A stretch of DNA of 64,000 bases from Phoronis australis (GCA_002633005.1 NMRA01000368.1:172166-236165); one strand, 5' to 3'. Positions 39,760 through 51,801 are shown, counted from the first letter of the stretch. The notes: generated by a model not told the origin, from the sequence alone. Made by a program: numbers and translations.

Positions 39760-41154
39760 TCAGCTGGGAGGTTTCTGGTACTGCAGGGAGTGCACGCCCT
39801 GGGTATATCCCTCGCGCGTCTCAGTGTACGCTGCACCCAAACACTGCCTTGAAAAGTACGCTGAGTACTTCATCTGGTGAGTTCGATTAGTTGTCACCGT
39901 GATTATCCGTCTTGTGGACTCGCCTCCACCCCCTCCCCCATCCTCTCGATGAGTCCAAGGGGCATTCTCTTGTATTATGTGGCGCAGCAAATATATTGGA
40001 TATTTCCTCACGGAAAGTGCAACTGAGCAGCTAATTTGACGTCTCTCCTGGGAGTCACGGGTTGCCATAAAAATTCAAACCTGAACGTACTTCTAACTTT
40101 GTTTTACTTCGGATTTATGAACCTTTCGACTTGAGGTGCTTTAAACCTATCATTCCAGACCCTTGTACTTACGGACCTTTGGATTTGTGGACCTGCGGAC
40201 TAGTGGACTATTGGATGCTCGAACTAGATCCATAACAATTGGATGTCTTGGACTGCACTGAAGTATAGGTATAACTGTCTAATTCTAATTCACGCAGGAA
40301 AAGCTGCTGCGTGACCGCTTACCACGCCACAATAGGACAGTAGGTATGAAAAATTAGTACGTATGGCAATTGGCAACAACTCAAAATTCCAGGAAACAAT
40401 GACATATGTAATAACACATTTTGTTCAAACAGACAAGTTTCAACAAATACTGAAACTTGTTCCACGGAATATTTCACCATGACCATTAGGATCTTAACAA
40501 CGTGTGTTCTAAAACAGATTACAACTTTTAACTCCATGTGATTTCCCATGGAAAAGTGAAAAGAATTAGACCCAAAATGGCGGAATCGTCTGGACTACCC
40601 GGATACAGGGACGGCATTCATTCCGTCGCGTTTGGAACTAAAGCCACGGTTTAAGTCTTTATAGCTCCTAAAATAGTATGAAAATGAAATGGGTCAGGCT
40701 TGGCGTTATTTTTGGACTAACAACAACGACAAAACGTTTATTTCAAAGCCATAGAGCCATTGACCCACAGTTCAACATATTAATATACAAACAGTATACT
40801 CTAGACGATTTATCGAATACTCATAATTTCGCTCGTAATTATCATTACCTATTGAATGGCGGATCTTTTGTTATTTAAAACATACATATTATCTGAACCA
40901 AAAATGCCTTACATTGTGGTAATAGATGTTTCCGTAAGTCTGCAAGTACAGGACAATCAAATAAAAAGTGTATCCCTGTTTCAATTTCGTCGGTGTTAGA
41001 TGCTTTTCAAGCTCTTTCTGGTGAGACGTTTCTTCTACCAAACTCGACCATCAGATGAAGCGTCAAACCCATCAAATTCGCTAATGCAAATTCTTGTTTT
41101 AAAGACAGACTACCATTTAACTACTCTTCAGATATTAGTTCAAATTTTTTTTTA
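39760..41154. other. Intergenic, no recognised gene
   Basis: 40085-40250 is a degenerate series of 'ggac(c)ttt/tgtgga/ctgcggacta' words of about 10-13 bp. The rest is AT-rich with only chance frames. Confidence 0.5.
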
Positions 41155-41744
41155 ATGCATGATTAATTTATTAATGTTAGAAAATTAGCAGTTTGTCAGT
41201 TTGAACTAAAATCTGTCAAAGCCTGGCGACAAATATTTTTATCGTAGTATCAAAAACATCGGCTTTCCCCATAAAGCAATTTATGCTACTCAACTGCCAT
41301 TACTAATATTAGTAGTACGTTATGTTTATAATCTCAGTTTTTGTGCACTGTATGACATTAGGTTTTAATATATAAGTATATTTATGTGACATGATTCACG
41401 AGAGTTTTGTTTGTGTCAGATCGGGTTTCTTCTTCAACTTCATTAGTAGTAAGGCTATTTAGTGGCACATATTTCCAACTTATATTTTGCTATTTATGGA
41501 GAATTCCAGTTTTCAACTGGACCCGCCACTTTATTTCAAGTAAGTGAAGCAGAATCCTGACATTGATTAGTTTTTGTAAAAGCCGTGGGATCAGGGTAAT
41601 AGAACTTTTGAGGTGTTGCTTGTACTCAGTTTTGGCATAATCAGTGTTTGGAGTGCAGATATTATTTTAACCGTTGTTACCATAGCAACTGTGAGTGAGC
41701 ACAAGGCTTTTAGATGACTATATTTTTGTACTTTTTGTATATTA
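41155..41744 (+). repeat. Copy 2 of the collagen 3'-flank segment
   Basis: Matches 35016-35608 with a few percent differences and small indels. The match stops exactly where the inverted-repeat element begins at 41745. Confidence 0.88.
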
Positions 41745-44700
41745 GTCTAGACGCATTTCCTGAAAAGAGCCCTGTATAAGGTTCTAGAAGCATTTTTTTA
41801 GTAAAAGTTGGGAATAAGACTTTTCACACAATAAAGGCATGGCGAATTCAACTAACCCTGTTCCCAAGCCGAATTTTGCATTTTTGACCTTCTAATTAGC
41901 ATAAACAAAATGGCGGCCAAATTGTCAAGTTCAGATGTATTTTTGTAATAGAAATCACAATATACCATTTAAAATGGTGAAATGTCTCACCTGTACACCT
42001 CATATAAATACGTCTTGAGCAATAGATCACTTATGAAAACTAAAAAATGCAACTCTAAAAGCTAATTATGCAAATTAGGTGCCGCCATTACCATACAATG
42101 TATATACTTATATTTTCATGGTCAACAAACATGCTAAAGATATTTTGGAGCATTTTATTTTATATTTATTGGGTTATAGATGTATACTAACAGGATGTGG
42201 AAAAATAGTCGTTAATCTGCAATGCTCGTGTCACTATTTTGACGGAATATAAGGACAACTGTTCACACTATCCCGTTATCTTCCATTCCTAAAAGCAACT
42301 TAGTTATTGTTATTGAAGACATTAGATTCTCTGTTGCATGAATTGTTTTCAGGCCTGTTGAACACAGTTTCAGCGTTCACTTTTTTGTACTTTTTAATAT
42401 GTCTGAAGCCAGACAAATCAAACAGTTTGCATACAAGGAATCTTGAATGTGTTGCTGGCATGTGCACAATGATATTCATCGAAATCCAGATTTCTTGCAT
42501 CTGCATTGTCTACTGTTGAGTTGTTTCTGGCATGCACACAATACCATCTCTAGGCAGCTGTCTGGGATTTTACTCTGTGTCATCAGCATGGGCTGCAAGC
42601 ATAAGTTTGTATGTGTCCCTCCCATATCAGAGGGTGCTGGGAGCTCAGTTACGGAACAATGATCCTTTTTGGGATACCTTGACCTGATAGTGCACTCTCG
42701 TCAGATGTAAACGGCGGGCATTATGCGTTGGGGGAAGGATTTCTGGGTTCACGGGCTTGGAGAATAGTAAATGGCGTGCTACATCTACAGGTCTTTACTG
42801 GTCGTGTTGTATATTCTGCATACAAATACTTCTGAAGCCTTCGTAATTTTCTTAATGAGTTCACCAATGCAGAGGTTCTTAAGCAATCTGTGATGCTCTA
42901 GGAATACCTTCCATGATGATTGTTTCATGTGATTGGCAAAGTACAAGTTTGGGCCAAACCTGGTCACCGCATGAAAAGCAAACAAGGATGTTGCTAAGTC
43001 TCGTAGTAGTTTGTTGAAAAGTGCTTCAATAGGTATATATGACATCAGTCAGATATGTTCACATTGCATTTGTTGAAAACGCGATACCAGAAGCAGTAGA
43101 ACATCGGGTGTCCCTTGAAAACACGACCGACTGTGGACAGCATGCAGTACCAGTCTTGCATCTGCTTCTTCATGTGTGGATTTCAGAGTCCTCAAATCAG
43201 TCATATCCTTAGATGATTCAATCCCAGCTCATCTTTGAACCCTCCTGCAATCATAACCTCTTTATCTTCAGGTGTCTACAAGCACAGTTCCTCTGACAAG
43301 AAATGTGCTAGGTCTGCTTTACTCTCGGCCAGTGTCCTAAAATTTGTTCAGTTTTGAGGAAGAGGTACATCACAGCATTCCAAAAATCACCTGATTTGCC
43401 GTTTTCCTTTACTCCGTTGTTTTCTTGTTGTGTCCTTCATTGTTTGTTGTCTGTATCTGTCAATCCAATATCAATTTTATGATATCGAAATCATGTTTTC
43501 ATGAATGAATCAGCCAGGTTTTCGAAGGTCACATCGCCATAAGGCTTCCCAAGAGCTACCAGCAACGCTTCGCTATCAATAATGAGGCAAGCGGACGTGT
43601 CATGAAGCTGAATTGTTTCAGGACAGTCGATGTGATAGCTATTAATACTTCGACAAGTGAAGATTTATATCCAGTGCGCAATGTGCCACTCGTTTCTGAA
43701 AGACAACATGGACTGGAAGAAGCTCGCGTTTGAGCACAGACGGCAAATCAACTGGCCAACCCGGCCCATGAGCCGTAGCTAGACAGCGAAGTACATCCCT
43801 GTCTGCCTTAAGAACTATTTTCTTATCTTTATCTTTGTCTTTGGTTTGTTTCATCACATCATATAAGTTGCCAAATGTCCGGGCATTATTTTTGCGCATA
43901 GGTGCATGAATCGACATGTCTGAATTATCGCATTGCTCAATGATAATCTGTCTTGAACAAATTTCTTAATTTGTTCGTGTCCAAGTTCCTTGGTATGCAA
44001 AAGTGACTCTTGGATTGGTGCTGTTGTTAGGTCTTTTGTTGCAAGGGTTTGTAGCAGCTAAGGTCTTGCGGACGAGAAGACCTTCAATCCATGAAAAGTG
44101 TAAAGAAGGGAACTCTCGACATTACTTTCGCACAGTTTCCTACCTTTCGTGGCTTCGTTGTGAAACTATATACTCCCACAGCGGTAAGTTTGTTCAGCTA
44201 TATGATATCTCAGATGCAATGAAAGTGTCCACCTCCATAGAGCTGACGTGGTTTTAGTATTACCGATGATGTCACCTCCGTTTTGCCTGCCCCATTTACC
44301 CATTGGTCAGAATCTACCTGATGGAGCATATGAGGAGAAAGCTTGACTACAAAATTTCCTGCTTGAACCTCTAACCAAACAGACCATGGCAGCTGATGAA
44401 TCTCGACTAAACAGAACGCACCCCACTCAGGCATAATTCGGTGGGCCAGCATGAGAGTAAATGGATAGAGATGCAGTTCCCAAATGCCATCCCTTTGAGA
44501 GCAATATTGGAACCATGTCCATGTAACTCCACCAGAAGCTGAAATTCACATCATCAGACCTACTGTTGACAAAATGCCCAGGAGTTTTCTGAACTTATCC
44601 TGACTAAGAAATGTTATCAACTCAGGAATTTTCTGTGGATCATCATCTGGAAATACAAGCATGACAGTCGCTTCTGCAATAAACGAGAGAAGGCTTGGCA

Positions 44701-45622
44701 CCAGGAGATGCCACAGACCTTGCAACGACAGTTTGTGTGCCCTCATACTGTAGCTCTGCTGTACGACTTTCCATTGAGGACCAGTTCCATAGGTCTTGAC
44801 CAAGTACTCCACTCTCTATACACACCTCAGCTACTCCGGAATCACCCATGTGATCTTCTATGGCCTTGATGAAGTTTACTGATACGTGAAGAACCACTAA
44901 ACGAGGTTCTGTATTAACATATTTTGGTATTCTGGGACCGACCACGTACATGTAAGCTCCATTGATCTGCAACAGAGAGCTTGGTTGAGTGTGAGGACGG
45001 TACGATCCTGTCCAAAATGGGACGATATGGCCATACATCTCTTTATAGTATGTAAAAGTCAGGTTGTTATGTTTACAATACATTTATGTCTTATCTAAAT
45101 AGTGAGATGTTCGCAAAAAAATTTCAGGCTTTATTAATGAGCATTTGTAACTTAGTGAAGATGAAATAAAAAGCTTCACATGTGTCATAATGATTTTTCT
45201 AGACCATCAACACATAGGTATAGACAACTTATTTGTCATGTTTGCCTACGAATTGATGACGTTACACCGAAATTTGAATTTTTCGGTAAAAGCGGAAGCT
45301 AATTAGCACAATTGGGGAATTTAATGACGTTCATTAATATGTTCTCAAAATAAAGTGATTTAAAAACACTTATATTATGTTTTTGTAGCAAAAATTTCCT
45401 AATTATTCGTCACATATTGTACTCCTGGTCCCACGAATATTTCTTATCTTGTTGGTTTGGCGGCCATTTTGTTTATGCAAATTAGATGGTCAAAAACTCA
45501 AAATCCAGCCTGGGAACAGGCATAGTCGAAATCAGCACACCATAATTATGTTAAAAAGATAGGTTCTCTACTTTTACTAAAAATGGCTCTAACATGCACA
45601 TTTTCCAGAAATGCGTCTAGAC
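41745..45622 (-). mobile_element. 3.88-kb terminal-inverted-repeat element with PIN-like-nuclease-family relic
   Basis: The left end reads GTCTAGACGCATTTCCTGAA; the right end is its complement (gaaatgcgtctagac, ending 45622). The similarity continues inward for about 200 bp with interruptions, including a shared 'ataaacaaaatggc(g/c)gcc' core. A 2-bp TA flanks both ends, so a TA target duplication is likely. The coding relic is on the minus strand. The two ends differ at many positions, so the copy is old. I do not assign a superfamily. Confidence 0.8.
42785..45083 (-). pseudogene. Broken protein of a repetitive PIN/FEN1-like nuclease family
   Basis: Pieces in order on the minus strand: 45083-44546 (EYLVKTYGTGPQWKVVQQ, DDDPQKIPELITFL); about 44515-44470 (WSYMDMVPILL, then GIWELHL after a frame change); 44452-44210 (EVQAGNFVVK, HQVDSDQWVNGAGK); 43917-43642 (KADRDVLRCL, VDLPSVLKRELLPV); about 43640-43495 (ACLIIDSEALLVALGKP); about 43440 (TMKDTTRKQRSKG); about 43330-43230 (AESKADLAHFL, IAGGFKDELGLN); 43045-42785 (FAFHAVT, YFANH, SWKVFLEHH). 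I recognise this series from a protein family repeated in many invertebrate genomes. The I-I-D and F-H-A-V-T boxes look like a PIN/FEN1-type nuclease; the Gly-Cys-Asp expected after F-H-A-V-T is changed. Stops and frameshifts make it non-functional. The family function is unknown to me. Confidence 0.6.
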
Positions 45623-46508
45623 TAATCGACGTAGTATGATTATGAAATGTGTAAAAAACGAAGATGCATCTATTGCCGCAGATCGTGGATCGTGGGCGTT
45701 GTAGGTCGTGGGCGTTGTGGGTCGAGGGGGTTGCGGGGTGCAGGAGTATAAGAGGTTTTAGAACAATCCGAAAAAACGAGTGTAGACTGAGAGTGAATTA
45801 GTTAGTTGCCAACTAACAAGCAATAGCTGCCCCACGTGGTGGAAAAAAAGGATGAGTGCTTGCTGGGAATTGGTTGAGTGCCGACTAACAAACAATAGCT
45901 ACCCACCTGGTAGAAAAAGGATGAGTACTATATAACTGGCAGTGATTTGCTTGGTTGCCAACTAACAACCAATAGTTGCTCTTCCTGCTTCTGAAGTTCA
46001 AACAATTTAAGGTGAGTTAGTTGACTGCCAACTAACGGTCAATAGTTTTTTCACCTGATGAGAAATGGTTGTTTCAGGCTCAGGACATTTCAATTTGTAA
46101 TTAACTTAAAATTAGTGTTCATCCTCTAAATCCATCCTAATTACCATACATACACTGGGATTGACAGTCCATAGTAAGAGCTTAATGCTCAGACTAAACA
46201 TATTTCCAAAATATTAAATCTGTTGCTGCTCGAAGAAATACAGCACTGGTTTCTTAAAAAATGCATAGTTATTACATATTTACCAACTGGACCATCAATC
46301 AAAATTCCTATATTTCAAACTGTTGACATTTATTTGACGATACTTGCCTAGAAAACAGCCAATGGTGTGTCACTACCCCTCCTCATTTGAATCATTATCT
46401 AGCAGCAATACCACACTTGAGACCTTTGATTCCACAACTCAAAAGTAACAAGGTGCTGACTCCAAGCTTCATTGTTTTAAAATTAGCAGAAATAAATACC
46501 TCAAACGT
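45623..46508. other. Intergenic, with a degenerate ~75-bp tandem repeat
   Basis: 45660-45750 is a run of 'gatcgtgggcgttgtgg' words. 45795-46050 holds four copies at 70-80 bp spacing of a block like gttgccaactaacaaccaat followed by 'agttg' and a 'cacctg(g)tag/gagaaa' trailer. No coding sequence seen. Confidence 0.7.
46504..46508. other. Target-site duplication, left
   Basis: AACGT before the left LTR and ACCGT after the right LTR (52825-52829) match at four of five bases, as expected for an old 5-bp duplication. Confidence 0.6.
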
Positions 46509-47404
46509 TGTCAGACAATTGACTGTGGGTTTGTTTAAAAGGGAGCTATTCTTTGAGAGTGTGCGAAGATGGAGAGTGAATAATCAAATCCAGTAATTAA
46601 TGTAATATATGACAACCCCTAATTAGACAAATGAAACCTATTGTTAATTAAGTAATCAACTACAAAGAGTAACTACGCTAGCGTCATCTTTAAAGATTAC
46701 TTTAATCAAGCAAACAAAACAATCAAATGTCTTATCTGCTATCCAAGCTAGGACTCTCCACTTGTTGGATGTCTGTCCTGTTGGTGAATCTTCAAACTAC
46801 ACACACTGTATAGCGACAGTGTACTTGCTGGTCACCGTCTCTGGTAATGCAACACTTGCAGGCAGTTTGTTCTACCCGCGATTGTTCTTGCTGGTCAGAG
46901 TCTCTGGCTGATGACGCAACACTTCAGGTAGTATCGTACTACCCACGATGCAAGTGACAAGCTCTTAGTTAACTTCCTGTTCGTTAACCCTTGCCCTTGC
47001 CAAGATTATTTCTAGAATCTTCCACGAGATGGCTCTGCTGTATAACTTCCTCTGTACACTGTAGCAAGTCTTTATGCTTCAACTACTATAGCTCATCTAA
47101 TTATCTTGTTGATTTCATTCCATAATATAATATTTTATTTATTTAGTGATTGGCTAATAAAAACCACATGATCATATCCACTCGTATTATTGGCTGTTAC
47201 AATTTGTTTTCAGAATATTCTAGAATCTCTAGAGTACTTTGACTCCAGAACCCAAAGTTGTAAACAACATCTAAAAATAGATTTTGACGTTAACATACAT
47301 GTCAACAAGTCTGACCCCATGATTTAAAAGTACATATGTACAATTTTTGGGCAACTAAAAATGGATCTATTCTTACTATTTACTTAATCAATATTTATTC
47401 TGAC
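46509..47404 (-). repeat. 3' LTR of the gypsy element
   Basis: 896 bp. It differs from the other LTR at roughly one base in twenty by eye, plus a few small indels, so the insertion is not recent. In the coding sense it begins TGTCAGAATAAATATTG and ends CAATTGTCTGACA. Confidence 0.93.
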
Positions 47405-47420
47405 AAATAAGCCCCTCCTC
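47405..47420 (-). other. Polypurine tract
   Basis: In the coding sense the sequence just before the 3' LTR is GAGGAGGGGCTTATT, a purine run that would prime plus-strand DNA synthesis. Confidence 0.75.
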
Positions 47421-47485
47421 AAGAAAATACTTCTTAAGATTTTCTCAACATGGAAGACTTAAATATGGAATAAAACTTAGATCTA

Positions 47486-48235
47486 TTACCCAATTTCCAT
47501 GAGTCTCCAATACTCTAACCTACTCAGGTAATCCGCACCAGCATTTTCTGAGCCTTTGATAGCTTCAACCTTAAATCGATAGCTTTGCAAAAACAAGGCC
47601 CACCTCATGATGCGTCCATTGACTAATTTACTTTTTTGAATGTAAGCCAGGGGTTGATGGTCAGTATGAATGATAAATTCTTTACCATACAAGTACATGT
47701 ACTTCGCAAATTTTCTGATGGCAAATACAATAGCCAAACATTCCCTCTCTATGACAGAGTAATTCCGTTCCCGAGGTAACACTTTCTTAATAGCACATGC
47801 TACTGGGAACCTGCCATCATCATACTCCTGCAACAAAATACAGTCTATACCAGTATCTGACGCAGCAGTCTGAACAATAAAAGGTTTACTGAAATCAGGT
47901 AATCTCAGTATGAGTGCTCTCGTCAGCAGGTCTCGAAGAGTGTCGAATGCATGCTGCTGAGCTTCTTCCCATTGCACGGTGTCAGGTTGTTTCTTCTTCG
48001 TGAGCACAGTAAGCGGGACGGCGACTTCAGCAAAGTTTGGGATGAACTCCCTGTAGTATCCAGCCAACCCAAAAAAAGAACAAACTTTTTTCTTCTTTAT
48101 GGGTCGTGGTGCATCTCGGATGCTTCCTAACTTTTCTTCATCCATTGGCAGGTGCCCTTCATGTACCACGAAATCGACGGAACGAGATCCAACCGAACAC
48201 TTGGTGGGTCGAATCGTTAGTCCAGCCTCTCGCAC
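47486..48235 (-). pseudogene. RT thumb and RNase H of the gypsy element
   Basis: 249 codons, continuing in frame from the RT segment past one TGA. Residues 1-20: REAGLTIRPTKCSVG. About 50-65: FFGLAGYYREFIPNFA, the RT thumb box. RNase H starts near 115: FIVQTAASDTGIDCILLQ. The first catalytic Asp (expected in Q-T-D-A-S) is Ala here. Glu in IERECLAIVFAIRKF, Asp in IHTDHQPLAY and Asp in AGADYLSRLE are kept. It ends just upstream of the polypurine tract and has no chromodomain. Confidence 0.9.
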
Positions 48236-48250
48236 ACGTTGGAAGGTGTC

Positions 48251-49570
48251 TCACAAGGTGGCAAGGTGTTCAGTCCAGGTCTTATTATGGCACAGAATGT
48301 CATCCACATAATGTTCTGTATTATGTGCTCCTGTCAACATCTTTTTCATCATGCGGTTGAAGGTCGCTGCCGAATTTACCAGACCAAATGGCATCTTTAC
48401 GAACCTGTAGCAACCACTTGGTACTACAAGCGAGGTCTTGGGTAGTGATTCTTCGGCGACAATGACTTGCCAGTATCCTTTACATTGATCAATCTTCGTA
48501 AAATACTGGTCTTTACTGATCTCAGCCATGATGTCATCAGGACTGCGCATCGGTTCCGAGTCAAACTTGGTGATGGCGTTCAAACGACGAAAACCGATGC
48601 AGAATCGATTTGAACCGTCCTTCTTCTTCACTAAGACCACCAGGGAGTTGTAAGGTGTATCGGATGGTTCTATGACTCCACACCTTAACATGTTGTCAAC
48701 TTCCTCCTGCACAACCGACCGTGTGGCATATGGCAGGGGATACGGCTTGACTCGCACCAGCTCTTCACTGATGGTCTCAATCTTGTGCTCAACCAGATGT
48801 GTCGTATCTGGTACTTCACTAAAGATGTCAGAGTACTCTTCTAGCAGACTTATCACTTCCCTTTGTTGGCTAGTAGTGAGCTCGTTCGATATCTTGACAT
48901 CTGTGTACGTTTCTTTTTGGTTTGTCGATCCCATCTCTAGTACATGTAGATGTTCATCATCGACAACACCGACTACATTGTCCATTTCAGGCTGCAGTAC
49001 AGCTATGGCCACGATGTCAGAATTCTGATCTGCATCATCTTTACTTGCAGCTCCACTTTGGTCACGAGATATGTAGAGTTTCAACAGGTTGGCATGGTAT
49101 GTCTTGGTCTTTCCACCAATCCTTAGTCGGTAGTCCATTTTGTTGAGTACCTCGGTCACTTCATAGGGACCCCTCCACTGCAGTAACAGCTTGTTAATGT
49201 CGGTTGGTAACAATATTAAGACTTGGTCTCCAACTTTGAAGCGACGATCTCGTACCTTTTTGTCATAATGGTGCTTGTATGCTTCACCAGCATTTCGTAA
49301 GTTTTCCCGCACCAGTTCACATGTCTCCTCCAGACGATGTCGCAAGTCGAGGACATACTCACAAGTATTCCGTACGTCTGGTGTTTCATTGCCAGACCAC
49401 AACTCTTTAAGCACCTGCGTTGGCCCTCGCACGGAAAAACCTGTGCTCACTTGTGGTACCTCTCGGTAAGCGAACAGTACTGCTGGTAAGTACCGGTCCC
49501 AGTCTTGTGGACGCTCTTGGCACATTTTCTTAAGCATACTCTTCAGTACACCGTTAATACGCTCACACAA
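48251..49570 (-). pseudogene. Integrase C-terminus and reverse transcriptase of the gypsy element
   Basis: 439 codons. CERINGVLKSML near the start carries the catalytic Glu of the integrase DDE triad. WRGPYEVTEVL near 132-142 is the GPY/F module. Then RT: KPYPLPYATRS (275-285), GVIEPSDTPYNSLVVLVKKK (298-317), FTKIDQCKGYWQV (first catalytic Asp 361), MPFGLVNSAATF (393-404) and the YVDD box at 421-424. The D of the usual C-V-D-Y-R-x-L-N is Gly (CIGFRRLN). The frame is shifted from the upstream integrase part and ends at a TGA that splits RT from its thumb. Confidence 0.92.
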
Positions 49571-50745
49571 TGCATTTCGGATTGTGTCCCAGAGTCACTA
49601 AGCACCTCTCCTGGAAAGCCACTTCTACAGAAGGTTTCAAATAGTGCTTCTGCGACTCGCTGAGCTTCTTTTCTGGGTAGAGGGACTGCCTCTGGGTATC
49701 TTGTGGCATAGTCTACGATGGTGAGAATGTACCGGTTGCCTCTGTCTGTGATTGGCGACACAGGACCAATCAAATCAACAGCGATACGCTGGAACGGTTC
49801 TTCCATAAGTGGCATATCGCGCAATGGTACTTTAGAGATCCTGCCCTTAGGAGTTGTTCGATGGCAGATGTCACATGATCTGCAGAAACGATTTATGTCA
49901 CTGCCAACTCCTGGTCCATAAAAGCTACTGGCTATTCTATCACTGGTCTTCTTCACACCAAGGTGCCCACTAACAATTGACTCGTGAGCTAGCGTTATAA
50001 CCTGTTCTCGATATTTGACAGGGACAACTATCTGACGCAATTCTTTGGTGTTATCAGTATACACTCGGTACAGGACCCCCTTCTGCTTCTCATACCAGAA
50101 TTGACCTCTACCACGTGTTCTTGCAGGTGTATCTTTCTCAACAAGTTCCATGAGCTTACGCAGGGAAGGATCATGTTGTTGCTCGTCCTCCAATTTGCTG
50201 ACGTCGAGACTTTCCACTCCGGATGGAGTCACTGCCAAAGGCTTAATAGGTTTCTCTCTCTTCTTAGCCTGTGCTCTAGTAGTGACTGCGGACATGACAC
50301 TGCCTTGTGGCTGCCAATTGGGATCAGGATCCTTGCTGACGCCAACAGCATTCCCCATGATGAGGTCGTATATTGGTGTTCGCATACACATCGCCTCGAT
50401 TTCACCAAAGAAGTATGGACTGTCTACCTCAATATTCGCTATGGGGAAGGATCGTGCTGTCCCGTCTACTAACACACAGGTGTGTTGTTTCCCCGTCAGT
50501 TGACTTTCTTTGACTAGGGACGTCTTCACCGCTGCACTACTGCATCCGGTGTCACGCGTCATGCGTACTTTTGTTTCGTTGACGTAACTGTCACAAACGG
50601 GCATGTTGTGGTCAACAGGAGGATTTCTGTGCTTGTCACAGGTCCCTGTCTCTACGGGTTTTGATGTCCCATCGACTAATTTCACACAGCCATCAAATAT
50701 ATGCTGTTCTATTGGACTACCCTTTGCTACCACAGCTTGACACAT
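49543..50745 (-). pseudogene. Protease and integrase N-terminus/core of the gypsy element
   Basis: 400 codons. Protease: RDTGCSSAAV with the D-T-G at 65-67, and PIYDLIMGNAVG at 124-135. Integrase zinc finger: HESIVSGHLG (His 254, 261) and CDIC (Cys 291, 294). Core: RIAVDLIGP (Asp 324) and VLSDSGTQ (Asp 384). The frame then derails: only about a dozen codons separate the second Asp from the Glu in the next frame, where the family has 35 residues, so part of the core is deleted near 49560-49590. Protease and integrase are contiguous, upstream of RT. Confidence 0.92.
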
Positions 50746-50749
50746 TACC

Positions 50750-51801
50750 TACTTCTTGGTGTTTTCTGCCTTGGCCCGTTCCCGCTGCGACCCAGACGAC
50801 TGCTTACCTGCTGCGAATCTTTTGGACTGGAAGTCTTTCATTCCGCAGTCCCTTGCTAGACGACTTTTCCGATGACAAGTGAAACACTCTTTGTCACCTT
50901 TGTTTCTGGTCATTGACGAACGAGGAGTCTCTGTCCTCCGTTCTTCTGTGTTGCTTGGCGGTGCCTGTCTTCTAGCTACCTGTCACAAGTCTTTCTTTGC
51001 AAACCCTTTGCCCAACAAACCAGTACAGTGGGCTTCCATGTACTGTTGAGCAATGGCCGATATCTCGTCGAAGGTTTTCGGTTTCCGTTCCCTTAGGAAT
51101 ACGGACATCTCAGGATGGCATACTCCCAAAAACTGCTCTCGGATCAGTAAGTCTCTGAGTCCATCATAAGTTGCCTCGACCTCCGCCAGTTGTGTCCATC
51201 GGTCAAAGAACATTTTCAGTCTTGCCCCGAATTGGAACACATTTTCACCCTTTTCAGGCTTGGACTCTCTAAACTTTCGTCGGAGCCCATCTTCGGTTAA
51301 TTCATACCTGTGCAGCAGCGCCACCTTTAGTTGGTCATAGTTGTTAATTTGGTCGGACGGCATAATGTTCAACACCTGTAGGCCTTTACCTGTCAACAAT
51401 GGACTCAAGTCTACAGCCCACTCCGATTTATCCCATTTCTGGCTTGTGGTGAATGTCTCAAATCTGGCTAGGAAGGCATCCATGTCATCCACGCGCTCGT
51501 CGAACCTTGGCAATTTGGGACGACTGGTACGTACACCACTGCTTGTAGCCCCACCACTAGGTGTCGCTTTGAGCTCAATCTGGAGTTGCAGTGTCTTCTG
51601 CTTCTCAATCTCAATAGCTTGGGCCCGCTCGGCTCGTTCTTGCACAAGCTTGTGTACGTATTCAGTTTGCTCTAGCTCTCGTTTATGGGCGCGCTCTTCA
51701 CACTCCAAGGCCTGCAGCAAGAGCTCCTCTGCGCACTTCCTTAACTCTTCACCAGTATAACCAAACTGTTTCGCTTGCGCAATATACTTTTCAAAATCCA
51801 T
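50750..51801 (-). pseudogene. gag of the gypsy element, with SCAN-like capsid and altered zinc knuckle
   Basis: The first 272 codons (51801-50983) start at ATG 130 bp inside the 5' LTR. Residues 20-75 are a charged helical, coiled-coil-like region. 97-170 resemble a capsid N-terminal half (LPRFDERVDDMDAFLARFET). 173-258 resemble a SCAN domain (RRKFRESKPEKGENVFQFGA, REQFLGVCHPEMSVFLRE). After an in-frame TGA the same frame continues to ECFTCHRKSRLARDC (about 50850-50890), a C-x2-C-x4-H-x4-C knuckle in which the His is Arg, then to a TAG at about 50751, before protease. Confidence 0.88.

Noticed and set aside
44003..44257. + strand frame with a signal-peptide-like start (TLGLVLLLGLLLQGFVAA) ending at a gtaagt
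   Set aside because: There is no ATG in frame (it opens at GTG after a stop), and it lies antisense inside the decayed inverted-repeat element, where minus-strand coding is recognisable.
48672..49146. + strand frames across the gypsy element
   Set aside because: Shadows of the minus-strand pol gene.
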